Counted from the stretch's first letter, positions 1-6,080 are shown. The stretch is 6,278 bases of DNA from JAGNHB01 sp964436005 (GCA_964436005.1 CAYTBK010000201.1:1-6278); one strand, 5' to 3'. The notes: generated by a model from the letters alone, not told the origin. Numbers and translations are program-made.

Positions 1-95
1 GCACGCGCCACTTCCGGGTGGTCACCCTGCCCGACATGCCGACCCTGGAAGCCGCCTACGACAAGCTGGAAAAGTACATGAAAACCCTGGCGTGA
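1..95 (+). CDS. C-terminal end of a class I/II PLP-dependent aminotransferase (partial)
   Basis: Only the last 30 codons are present, read from base 3 to a TGA at 93-95. The peptide contains HFRVVTLP followed by an amphipathic helix (LEAAYDKLEKYM). An 'HxRxVTLP' strand followed by a final helix is the usual C-terminus of aspartate/alanine-type fold I aminotransferases, such as the AlaA/AspC-like group. The catalytic lysine and the rest of the PLP site lie outside the window, so substrate specificity cannot be judged. The next gene starts 12 bases after the stop, in the same frame, which suggests co-transcription. The family call rests on a short tail only; another fold I PLP enzyme is possible. 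Confidence 0.6.
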   Translation, partial: TRHFRVVTLPDMPTLEAAYDKLEKYMKTLA

Positions 96-107
96 CGGCC
101 GGGCCCC

Positions 108-1106
108 ATGCGTTTCCCCCGCCTCGCTCCGGGCCTGGCCCTGCTGGCCCTCCTGGCAGCTGTTCCGGCCGGCTGGCTGCGGCCGGCCGACCAGCCGCAG
201 AAGCCGGCCCGGGTGCGGGACGCCTTTCTTCCGGAGATGCTTCAGCTTCAGTTGGCGGATGACGAGGAGCGGATCACCAGCCCCGAACTGAAGGGCCTGG
301 TGGAAACCGGAAACGCCGAATTCGCCTTCCCCTGCCTCGTGTCCGCCCGGGTGCTGCCGCTGGATGAGCTGAACAGCGTCGTTCTCCTGGAGTTCGAAGT
401 CCTGAACAAGCACCTGTTCTACGTGGACGCCGGGCCGGAAAAGCAGGCCGGGCTCTCGCTCGGCGCCGTGGTCCGGACCCTCGACGGGCGGCGGGCGGCC
501 GAATTCGAAACCCAGCTCCTCTCCGCCTACCCGAGCGCCGACTTCGAGCGCCACGACAAGGAGCGCTCGGTATTCCGGAAAATCCTTTTCCTGACGCCCG
601 GCGCCTACAAGGTCCAGGCCCTCGCCTTCGAACCGGCGACCCGCAACCTGGCGGGCGGCGGCGCGGGCTTCCGCGTCCCCAGGCCGCCCCACCGGGGGCT
701 CCGACTGTCCGACGTGGTTACCGCTTCCCGGGTGGAGGCCGCCGACCTGCCCCGGCAGCGGGGCAACCCCTTCCTGCTCGGCAACGCCCGGGTGCTGCCC
801 AACGTCAGCGGAACCTTCTCCCCGGGCGGCATGATGTACCTGTACTACCAAGTGCTGGGCGATTCGTTGCGGGTGACCACGGAGGTGGAGGTCGAGTGCC
901 GCATCCTGAGCGACGGGGTGGCGGTGCGGACCCTGAAGAACCCGGACGTGCCGTTTCAGGCCGACGGCCCCGGCCGGATCGTCGATTCGCGCGCCATCCC
1001 CCTGGCGGGGCTTCCCGCCGGCGCCTACGAATTGCGCCTGACGGTCGCCTGCGACGGCCAACCGGCCGGGGGGCCCGTTTCCGTGCCGTTCCGGATCGCG
1101 CCCTGA
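108..1106 (+). CDS. Secreted protein with two beta-sandwich-like domains, function unknown
   Basis: This is a 332-residue protein that I cannot assign to a named family. Residues 1-22 form a signal-peptide-like segment (two early arginines, then LALLALLAAVPAG), so export to the periplasm or envelope is likely. Two beta-rich modules follow, at about residues 80-190 and 228-331. Each ends in the same kind of turn and strand: LTPGAYKVQALAF near 162-174 and LPAGAYELRLTVA near 302-314. The second module opens with FSPGGMMYLYYQV. This resembles the Ig-like C-terminal modules that I associate with secreted VWFA-related and GWxTD-type proteins of Acidobacteriota; that link is by pattern only. No catalytic motif is visible. 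The ATG has no clear Shine-Dalgarno and lies 12 bases after the aminotransferase stop, so reinitiation from the upstream gene is plausible. No in-frame upstream start exists because that TGA is in the same frame. Confidence 0.8.
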   Translation: MRFPRLAPGLALLALLAAVPAGWLRPADQPQKPARVRDAFLPEMLQLQLADDEERITSPELKGLVETGNAEFAFPCLVSARVLPLDELNSVVLLEFEVLNKHLFYVDAGPEKQAGLSLGAVVRTLDGRRAAEFETQLLSAYPSADFERHDKERSVFRKILFLTPGAYKVQALAFEPATRNLAGGGAGFRVPRPPHRGLRLSDVVTASRVEAADLPRQRGNPFLLGNARVLPNVSGTFSPGGMMYLYYQVLGDSLRVTTEVEVECRILSDGVAVRTLKNPDVPFQADGPGRIVDSRAIPLAGLPAGAYELRLTVACDGQPAGGPVSVPFRIAP

Positions 1107-1188
1107 CCCGCGGCTGCTTGCGAAGCGTCCCGGCGGCCCGGCAGAGCGGAACTGCGGCGTCCCCCAAACGCCAGACTTGCAATAATGA

Positions 1189-1197
1189 TGTGATATT
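1189..1197 (+). promoter_or_regulatory. Possible extended -10 promoter for ybeY
   Basis: TGT followed by GATATT at 1192-1197 resembles an extended -10 element (TGn plus a 4/6 hexamer). It sits in an AT-rich island (about 1175-1200) in otherwise GC-rich DNA. It would place transcription start near 1204, about 33 bases before the ybeY ATG. No matching -35 hexamer is seen 16-18 bases upstream, so this is tentative. ybeY could instead be read through from the gene before it. Confidence 0.3.
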
Positions 1198-1223
1198 CGC
1201 ATGCGGATGTTGTCGCGGAACAA

Positions 1224-1230
1224 GGGAGGA
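1224..1230 (+). promoter_or_regulatory. Ribosome binding site that sets the ybeY start
   Basis: GGGAGGA lies 6 bases before the ATG at 1237. An earlier in-frame ATG at 1201 would add 12 residues unlike YbeY, and this Shine-Dalgarno would then fall inside the coding region. The site therefore decides for the 1237 start. Confidence 0.85.
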
Positions 1231-1236
1231 TTTTCC

Positions 1237-1677
1237 ATGAACCGAGTCTATTTCCGGAATACGCAGAAGAAGTACCCGCTCCGGGCCGCCGCTTTCCGTC
1301 CCACCGTGCTGGCCGCCCTGGAATTCCTGGGCCTGGAAAACCACTCCCTGACCGTCGTCTACTGCGGGAAAAGAAAGATCCGCCAGTTGAACGAAACCTA
1401 CCGCCACCGGAGTGGCCCCACGGACGTATTGTCATTCGTCGACGGGGAATCGGGGGACGACGGGCGGGTCTACCTCGGCGAGGTGTTCATCGCCCCGGCC
1501 GTAGCCCAGGAAAACGCCCGGGAATTCGGCGCCGAATGGGAAGAGGAGTTGCACATGCTGCACGTTCACGGCGTGTTGCACCTGGCCGGGCAGGACCATG
1601 AGACGGACCGGGGGGAGATGCTGTCCCGGCAGGCCGACATTCTGTCCCGGTTGGGCTTCCGGGGCAAAACCGAGTAG
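1237..1677 (+). CDS. ybeY: Endoribonuclease YbeY (16S rRNA 3'-end maturation and ribosome quality control)
   Basis: This 146-residue protein matches the usual length of the UPF0054/YbeY family. YbeY is a cytoplasmic single-strand-specific metal-dependent endoribonuclease involved in 16S rRNA 3' processing, late 30S quality control and RNA turnover. The signature motif is at residues 111-121, HGVLHLAGQDH, giving the three metal-binding histidines H111, H115 and H121. The conserved block LNETYRHRSGPTDVLSF at 51-67 includes the family's conserved arginine (R56) and the PTDVLSF strand. YLGEVFIA at 79-86 is the usual LGDI-type strand. The motif position before DH holds Q119 where an aromatic residue (GYDH) is more common, a mild variation. 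ybeY often neighbours phoH-like and corC-like genes; here it sits between genes for exported proteins, with gaps of 130 and 201 bases. No clear terminator follows it. Confidence 0.96.
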   Translation: MNRVYFRNTQKKYPLRAAAFRPTVLAALEFLGLENHSLTVVYCGKRKIRQLNETYRHRSGPTDVLSFVDGESGDDGRVYLGEVFIAPAVAQENAREFGAEWEEELHMLHVHGVLHLAGQDHETDRGEMLSRQADILSRLGFRGKTE

Positions 1678-1701
1678 CGCGGGGGCGGCGCGGCTGATTT
1701 G

Positions 1702-1713
1702 TTCGGGCCCGAA
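1702..1713. repeat. 12-base perfect palindrome in the ybeY-TPR gap
   Basis: TTCGGGCCCGAA is a perfect 12-base palindrome, 25 bases after the ybeY stop. It has no loop and no T-run after it, so it is not a convincing terminator. It could be an operator, but palindromes of this length are expected about once or twice by chance in a window of this size. Apart from this and the promoter at 1793-1821, I see nothing in the 1678-1878 gap. Confidence 0.3.
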
Positions 1714-1792
1714 TGAAACATTTGAACGGCGGGTCAATCAGAAATAGTGGGGCCGGAAGGGCGGCGCGGGCTTTCGAGACAATTGAAATAGG

Positions 1793-1821
1793 TTGAAAAC
1801 GATCTTTGCTCCGTGTATATT
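1793..1821 (+). promoter_or_regulatory. Sigma-70-type promoter for the TPR protein gene
   Basis: TTGAAA at 1793-1798 (5/6 match to TTGACA) and TATATT at 1816-1821 (5/6 match to TATAAT) are separated by exactly 17 bases, the optimal spacing. AT-rich sequence just upstream (AATTGAAATA at 1781-1790) could act as an UP-like element. Transcription would start near 1828, giving a leader of about 50 bases before the ATG at 1879. This is the best promoter match in the window. Confidence 0.75.
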
Positions 1822-1867
1822 CTGCGCCACTGTCCGGCAATTTTAACCTCGTCAGAGGGGAATTCAA

Positions 1868-1873
1868 GGGAGG
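1868..1873 (+). promoter_or_regulatory. Ribosome binding site that sets the TPR gene start
   Basis: GGGAGG lies 5 bases before the ATG at 1879, and that ATG begins a typical signal peptide (MKKARVG). An in-frame GTG at 1813 would start inside the promoter spacer and bury the signal peptide, so it is rejected. Confidence 0.85.
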
Positions 1874-1878
1874 TTGAT

Positions 1879-2880
1879 ATGAAGAAGGCGCGCGTTGGTT
1901 TGTTGAGCTTGGTGGCGACGTTGGTCCTGTTCGCCCTGATCTTGCCGGCCGGACTCATGGCCCAGGAAGGCAAATTCGTGGAGTACTCCTACTACAAGAA
2001 GGCCATGGAAACGAAGGATCCCGTGGAAAAAGAGAAGATGTTCACGGAGTTTTCCCAGAAGTTTCCTGAATCCGAATATTATCCCCACATGGTCTATGAA
2101 TGCCGCAAGTACCTGGTGTCCCTGATCCAGGCGAAGCAATTCGACAAGGTCGCCGACCTCATCGGGAAGCTGGGCGAGAAGATGCAGAACGACTGCCAGA
2201 TGGAACTGGCGCAGTCCTACTACGTCAAGGAAGATTTCGCCAAGTACCTGGAGGTGACCGAAAAGATCTACGCGGGCAAAGCCGTGCCGGAGCTGGCCAT
2301 GTACATGGCTCTCGCCGCCTTCCGGGGCAACAACCAGGCCGCCTTCGACAAGTACGTCGCCGAACTGAGCAAGCCGGAGAGCATCAAGCTCCTCATCGAC
2401 CTGAACTACACCATCTTCGACATGTGCAAGCAGAAGAACGACCTGGTGAAGGCCGAAGAGTTCTCCCTGAAGGTCGTCGCCGCCTTTGAGACCGCCGGCT
2501 TCCCGGCCTCCATCGACAAGCCGGCCACCTTCCCCGCCAACGCCGACTGGAACCAGTACCTCACCCAGGTGCTGAGCCCCTGTCTCGGTTATGCCGGCTA
2601 CGCCCACTACAAGGCCGAGAAATTCGACTCCGCCGTCGACCTGTTCACCAAGGAAATCCGGGTCCAGCCCAAGGACGCCGCCGCCTATTACTACATCGGC
2701 CTCATCTACAACAAGCAGGGGAAGATGGACCAGGTCGGCCCGTTCTTCGCCAAGGCCGCCGTCCTGAACATGCCCAACGTTTCGGACAAGGCCAAGACCT
2801 TCCTCCGCAAGCTGTTCAACAACGAGGAACCCAAGATCCAGGAAGCCCTGAGCAAGGCCAAGACCGATCTCGGCATCTAG
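1879..2880 (+). CDS. Secreted tetratricopeptide-repeat protein
   Basis: This is a 333-residue exported helical-repeat protein. Residues 1-28 form a classical signal peptide: MKKAR, a hydrophobic core to about residue 22, then PAGLMA before QE, with cleavage likely after A28. The mature part is rich in Lys, Tyr, Phe and Ala helices. The clearest TPR units are at about 238-265 (AHYKAEKFDSAVDLFTKEI, then QPKD) and 267-298 (AYYYIGLIYNKQGKMDQ). More degenerate helical pairs precede them, such as FTEFSQKFPESEYYPHMVYE near residues 54-73. TPRs are protein-binding scaffolds; no catalytic motif is visible, and the partner is unknown. The gene has its own strong promoter, a strong Shine-Dalgarno and an intrinsic terminator right after the stop, which points to substantial single-gene expression. 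An outer-membrane assembly or secretion-related role is possible but unsupported by the sequence. Confidence 0.9.
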   Translation: MKKARVGLLSLVATLVLFALILPAGLMAQEGKFVEYSYYKKAMETKDPVEKEKMFTEFSQKFPESEYYPHMVYECRKYLVSLIQAKQFDKVADLIGKLGEKMQNDCQMELAQSYYVKEDFAKYLEVTEKIYAGKAVPELAMYMALAAFRGNNQAAFDKYVAELSKPESIKLLIDLNYTIFDMCKQKNDLVKAEEFSLKVVAAFETAGFPASIDKPATFPANADWNQYLTQVLSPCLGYAGYAHYKAEKFDSAVDLFTKEIRVQPKDAAAYYYIGLIYNKQGKMDQVGPFFAKAAVLNMPNVSDKAKTFLRKLFNNEEPKIQEALSKAKTDLGI

Positions 2881-2905
2881 TCATTCCGAAAACAAGACTC
2901 TCCTT

Positions 2906-2936
2906 CGGCCGTCCTTCGGGACGGCCGTTCCTTTTT
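2906..2936 (+). terminator. Intrinsic terminator of the TPR gene
   Basis: A perfect 9-bp stem (CGGCCGTCC at 2906-2914 with GGACGGCCG at 2919-2927) encloses a TTCG tetraloop closed by C-G, the extra-stable UUCG type. It is followed by TTCCTTTTT (2928-2936). It starts 26 bases after the TPR stop codon. On the opposite strand the same hairpin is followed by AAGGAGAG rather than a T-run, so it should terminate well only in the + direction. Confidence 0.93.
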
Positions 2937-4660
2937 CACGGCAGGTCGCGCGCGCAGCGGAATCCGACGGTCAGGTAGGTGACGCCAGGGTAGTCCGCCA
3001 GACGGGAGAACACCCGGGCGTCCTGGAGCCGGTGTTGCCAGCTGCCCCCGCGGAACACTTTCCGGCTTTTCCCCCGGACGGCCGGCGGGTCTGTTTCCCC
3101 GCAGGGCGAGACGTCCTCGTCGTAGCCGTCTTCGACCCACTCTCCCGCGTTTCCCGCCATGTCCGCGAGCCCGTATGCGTTGTCCCCTTCTTTCTGGCAG
3201 CCGACCGGCCGCAGGGCCGGGAAATCGGAGGCGGCGGTGGCGCAGCGCCCGGGTTCCGGTTCGTTGCCCCAGGGAAAGTCGGCGCCCGCGAGCCCGCCCC
3301 GCGCCGCCCATTCCCACTCCGCTTCGGTGGGCAGCCGTTTGCTGGCCCAGGCGGCATAGGCGCGGGCGTCCTCCCACGAAACCAGCACCACCGGAAGGTT
3401 GTCCGCGCCGGGCGGGAACGTGCCGTTTCGCCACCGGTAGGGAACGGCCTTGCGGAGGAGTTCCTGGTACTGGCCGGCGGACCAGTGGAAGCGGTCCCGG
3501 TAGTAGGAAAAGGGCATGAGGTCGGGGCGGCGGTGCCCCGTGGCGTCTACGAAGCGCTTGTACGCCGCGTTGGTGACCTCGCACCGGTCGAGCCGAAACG
3601 GGCTCAGCGATACCCGGCACGGCTTCCGGGGCGCGCTTCCGCTCCCGGCCCCCCACGCGAGCGTTCCTCCCGGTATCGTCACCATAACGTCGCCGGAAGC
3701 CGGGGAGAGGGACGGGCACGACAGGGGCGGCGGGCCGGCCGGCGGCGCCGCGGCGGCTGGAGGGGCGAGCCAGGCCGGGGCTGTCGGTCGTCCCGGGTCC
3801 GGCCCGTCGCTTCGTTTCTTCAGTTCGATTTCGACCGTTCCCATGCGCAGCCGGGCTTTGGCCTTCAGCGGGATCCGCCTGTCGTCGTCGGTGGACCAGA
3901 GATGGATGTCCCACGACCTCTCGTCGTCGGGGCCGATGTAGTTTTCCAGGCGGGTGTGCACAGCCGGGACTTCCCCGAGGGCGGATTTCATGGTTTCCCG
4001 GCTCTCCCGGCGCAGGGTCACGGGTCGGATGTGAGCAAAATACACCGCGTCCAGGCCGGTCCGGAAGTCGGTGGGGAGCGGGCTTTCGCGCAGGAGCGCC
4101 AGCAGGGCGGCCGGGTCCAGCAGAACAGCGGGCGTGTCGGCCAGGTATTCGTTCCGGGACACTTCGGGGGCGGCCTGGCCGCCTGCGCCCCCCCGGAGCT
4201 CGAGCAAGCGCAGGGAGCGCGATTCCGGGCAGTAGAAGATGGAGAGCTGGCGCACCTCCCCGTTCTGCACGATCAGGGCGCGGGTGTGCAGCGAACCGCC
4301 TCCGGCGGGCAAAAAGAGGGATTCGATGTGGACGGTGGCGTCCACGCCGAACAGGACGGAGTGGATGTCCGCGTCCATCTCGGTTCGGCGAACGGTCCGC
4401 GAGAGGAAGGTTTCCCCGGCCGGTGAACTCCGCACGGTCAGGGTCCCTACGCCCACCGCCGGAAGCAGCAGCGAGGGCTTCCACTTGATGGCATAGGTCA
4501 GCGACTCCGGCTGGAACGATTCTGCCGGGCGGCCGGCGCTTTTTCCGCTGCCGGCCGCCGCCGCGAGGGCGGACAGCACCACCGCCCGGACCAGGAACAC
4601 GGCCGCCAGGAGCCGCGGCGGGCGCCGGCCGGCCCGACGACCGCGGCTGCCGCTACTCAT
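2936..4660 (-). CDS. Exported fusion of a DUF3108-like domain and a formylglycine-generating-enzyme-like (SUMF1) domain
   Basis: This is a 574-residue protein. Residues 1-36 form an export signal: an arginine-rich start, then LLAAVFLVRAVVLSALAAAA. Residues about 50-283 match the DUF3108 pattern: LTYAIKW at 54-60, GEVRQLSIFYCPESRSL at 134-150, FRTGLDAVYF at 199-208, and the ending LWSTDDDRRIPLKAKARLRMGTVEIEL at 254-280 (quoted here in parts: STDDDRRIP, then RMGTVEIEL). A Pro/Ala-rich linker spans about 284-322. Residues 324-574 are an FGE-sulfatase/SUMF1 fold: FRLDRCEVTNAAYKRFV, PVVLVSWEDARAYAAWA, RLPTEAEWEWAARGG, DFPWGNE, YGLADMAGNAGEWV, RGGSW and GFRCA in the family order. True FGEs carry two catalytic cysteines shortly after RGGS; here residues 537-553 contain none, so sulfatase activation is unlikely. 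The role may be binding or another oxidation or modification in the periplasm, which is inference. The ATG overlaps the permease stop and has no Shine-Dalgarno. Confidence 0.88.
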   Translation of the reverse strand: MSSGSRGRRAGRRPPRLLAAVFLVRAVVLSALAAAAGSGKSAGRPAESFQPESLTYAIKWKPSLLLPAVGVGTLTVRSSPAGETFLSRTVRRTEMDADIHSVLFGVDATVHIESLFLPAGGGSLHTRALIVQNGEVRQLSIFYCPESRSLRLLELRGGAGGQAAPEVSRNEYLADTPAVLLDPAALLALLRESPLPTDFRTGLDAVYFAHIRPVTLRRESRETMKSALGEVPAVHTRLENYIGPDDERSWDIHLWSTDDDRRIPLKAKARLRMGTVEIELKKRSDGPDPGRPTAPAWLAPPAAAAPPAGPPPLSCPSLSPASGDVMVTIPGGTLAWGAGSGSAPRKPCRVSLSPFRLDRCEVTNAAYKRFVDATGHRRPDLMPFSYYRDRFHWSAGQYQELLRKAVPYRWRNGTFPPGADNLPVVLVSWEDARAYAAWASKRLPTEAEWEWAARGGLAGADFPWGNEPEPGRCATAASDFPALRPVGCQKEGDNAYGLADMAGNAGEWVEDGYDEDVSPCGETDPPAVRGKSRKVFRGGSWQHRLQDARVFSRLADYPGVTYLTVGFRCARDLP

Positions 4661-5981
4661 AGCGCAACGCGTCGACGGGGTTGAGTTTGGCCGCCCGCGC
4701 GGCGGGGTACAGCGCCGAAACGAGCGCCACCGCCACGGCGAAACCCAGGCAGCAGACCAGCAGCCAGAGCGGGAAGTGGAAAAAGCTGTCCGGGACCGGG
4801 CCGTGGGCCTGCTGGCGGATGAAGTGGATCACGACGGCGTCGACCCCCTTGGAGACGGACCAGCCGAGCAGTTCCCCCAACAACCCGCCGGAGAACCCGA
4901 CGATGGCCGCCTCGGTGAAGAACTGCTTCCGTATCGCGCCGCGGGAGGCTCCCACGGACTTCATGATGCCGATGTCCTTTCTCTTCTCCAGAACGGCGAT
5001 GATCATCGTGTTGACGATGCCGAGCCCCGCAACGATGAGGGCGATGCTCCCGATAGCGCCCAGGACCGAATTGAAGATCAGGAAGAACACATTCATTTCC
5101 TTGAGGATGGACTGGAGGGAGACGGCCCGCAGGCCCAGCTTGCCGATTTTCTCCTCGATGGCGGGCAGGAGGTTGGGGTCCGTCACCGTCACTTCCGCCA
5201 TGGTGTAGAAATTGCCCCTTTGCGAACGACCGCTCCCCCCCAGCGAAAGGATGAGATGCAGGCCGAGCCGCTTCGCCTGCTCCAGCGGGATCATGATTTC
5301 CGTGCGCTGCAGGCTGTTCTGGATGAAGCTGTCGTCCTTCTTCAGGACGCCCACGACGGTGAAGGGGACGGTTTCCTCCACCTGGCCCAGCGACCCGTCC
5401 CCCAGAAACGAGGCGGCGATCCTGGTCGGGGAGATGAACCGCAGCTTCAGTTCTTTCCCGATGGCCTGGGCCGGCAGGGGGGGCAGCCCCAGTTTCTTGA
5501 GCATCCACTGCCCGATCACCACGCGGTTTTCCGTGCCGGGGATGCCCAGGGACCCTGCGGCGAACTCGAGGCGTCCCGGCGTGGCTTCGCCTTGGGCGAA
5601 AGTGCGTCCGAACAACTGCTGCGGGCCCTTGGCCGTGTCCACCCGGAGCGGGAAGTGGATGACGGGGGAAACGCGGGCCACGCCCGGGAAGGACCGGATT
5701 TTCTCCAGGGCCTGGTCGTCCAGCGGGATGCGGGTCTGCGGCGGTTCCTCCCCCCCGTCCCCGTCCTCCTCGAAACGGAACATGGGGAACACCGAGATGG
5801 TGTTGCCCATGGTGTTGCGGGTGAGTTGTTCCGTGGCCATGTGCTGCATGCCCAGGCCGAAGGCGAACATGCAGACCAGCGAGGCGATGCCCACGACGAC
5901 CCCCAAAATCGTCAGGGCCATCCGGAGGCGGGACTGTCTCAGGTTCTGCCAGGCCATGCCGGCTGCGTCTCTCCATTTCAT
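4653..5981 (-). CDS. MacB/FtsX-family ABC transporter permease
   Basis: This 442-residue inner-membrane protein has the layout of type VII (MacB/LolC-like) ABC permeases. TM1 lies at about 22-44 (LTILGVVVGIASLV), followed by a large periplasmic MacB-PCD-type domain at about 45-295. The FtsX domain has TM segments at about 298-328, 355-378 and 404-425. The cytoplasmic coupling segment EKRKDIGIMKSVGASRGAI (332-350) and the ending YPAARAAKLNPVDALRYE are characteristic. These permeases work with a separate ATPase to move substrates from, or do mechanical work in, the periplasm. No ATPase gene is next to it: upstream is the divergent hypD and downstream is the SUMF1 fusion. The start at 5981 is set by the Shine-Dalgarno at 5989-5994; an upstream in-frame ATG at 6062 would add 27 Arg/Pro-rich residues without a membrane role. 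An acidic Gly/Glu stretch at 71-80 is a local oddity. Substrate is unknown. Confidence 0.93.
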   Translation of the reverse strand: MKWRDAAGMAWQNLRQSRLRMALTILGVVVGIASLVCMFAFGLGMQHMATEQLTRNTMGNTISVFPMFRFEEDGDGGEEPPQTRIPLDDQALEKIRSFPGVARVSPVIHFPLRVDTAKGPQQLFGRTFAQGEATPGRLEFAAGSLGIPGTENRVVIGQWMLKKLGLPPLPAQAIGKELKLRFISPTRIAASFLGDGSLGQVEETVPFTVVGVLKKDDSFIQNSLQRTEIMIPLEQAKRLGLHLILSLGGSGRSQRGNFYTMAEVTVTDPNLLPAIEEKIGKLGLRAVSLQSILKEMNVFFLIFNSVLGAIGSIALIVAGLGIVNTMIIAVLEKRKDIGIMKSVGASRGAIRKQFFTEAAIVGFSGGLLGELLGWSVSKGVDAVVIHFIRQQAHGPVPDSFFHFPLWLLVCCLGFAVAVALVSALYPAARAAKLNPVDALRYE

Positions 5982-5988
5982 GTCAGGT

Positions 5989-5994
5989 CTCCTT
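5989..5994 (-). promoter_or_regulatory. Ribosome binding site that sets the permease start
   Basis: AAGGAG on the - strand lies 7 bases before the ATG at 5981-5979. It supports the 442-residue form over the longer form starting at 6062. Confidence 0.85.
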
Positions 5995-6003
5995 CGTCGT
6001 GTT

Positions 6004-6049
6004 CCCCGGCCTGGCAACCCGCGCGCTTCGGGCGGGCGCATGGCCGGGG
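6004..6049. repeat. Inverted repeat in the permease leader
   Basis: CCCCGGCC at 6004-6011 is perfectly complementary to GGCCGGGG at 6042-6049. Inside it, CCCGC at 6018-6022 can pair with GCGGG at 6032-6036. If transcription of the permease starts near 6040-6060, part or all of this would fold just upstream of its Shine-Dalgarno. GC-rich DNA produces such pairings by chance, so function is uncertain. Confidence 0.35.
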
Positions 6050-6078
6050 GATATGGTACCATTCTAGCCGATTGTCAA
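6050..6078 (-). promoter_or_regulatory. Possible promoter and operator of the permease-SUMF1 operon
   Basis: On the - strand, a perfect -35 hexamer TTGACA (6078-6073) is followed after 17 bases by CATATC (6055-6050), a weak -10. An alternative -10, TAGAAT (6066-6061, 5/6), has no good -35. A perfect 10-base palindrome, ATGGTACCAT (6053-6062), overlaps the spacer and -10, a typical position for a repressor site, but it could be chance. No convincing promoter was found for hypD on the + strand within this 115-base spacer. Confidence 0.3.
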
Positions 6079-6080
6079 AA

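Noticed and set aside
1722..1750. TTGAAC at 1722-1727 with TAGTGG 17 bases downstream as a second promoter for the TPR gene
   Set aside because: The -10 hexamer matches consensus at only two positions, and a far better promoter exists at 1793-1821.
1864..2607. 247-codon open frame on the - strand opposite the TPR gene
   Set aside because: Shadow of the lysine- and glutamate-rich TPR gene, which has promoter, Shine-Dalgarno, signal peptide and terminator on the + strand.
2936..3691. Calling the SUMF1 domain a true formylglycine-generating enzyme
   Set aside because: The segment after RGGS that holds the two catalytic cysteines in FGEs has no cysteine here, and no sulfatase gene is in the window.
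3032..4426. 464-codon open frame on the + strand, antisense to the SUMF1 fusion gene
   Set aside because: Its translation is Gly/Arg/Pro/Val-rich with no recognisable domain, while the opposite strand encodes clear SUMF1 and DUF3108 motifs across the same bases. Long antisense frames are common in GC-rich genes.
2877..4484. 535-codon open frame on the - strand in another frame of the same gene
   Set aside because: Arg/Pro/Gly-rich low-complexity translation typical of a GC-rich shadow frame. All domain motifs are in the frame 2936-4660.
4657..5976. 439-codon open frame on the - strand overlapping the permease
   Set aside because: His/Arg/Gly-rich translation without membrane segments. The overlapping frame gives a complete FtsX-type permease.
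5982..6062. 27-residue N-terminal extension of the permease from an ATG at 6062
   Set aside because: The extension is Arg/Pro-rich, would include the palindromic spacer and the Shine-Dalgarno as coding sequence, and is unlike the short cytoplasmic start expected before TM1.
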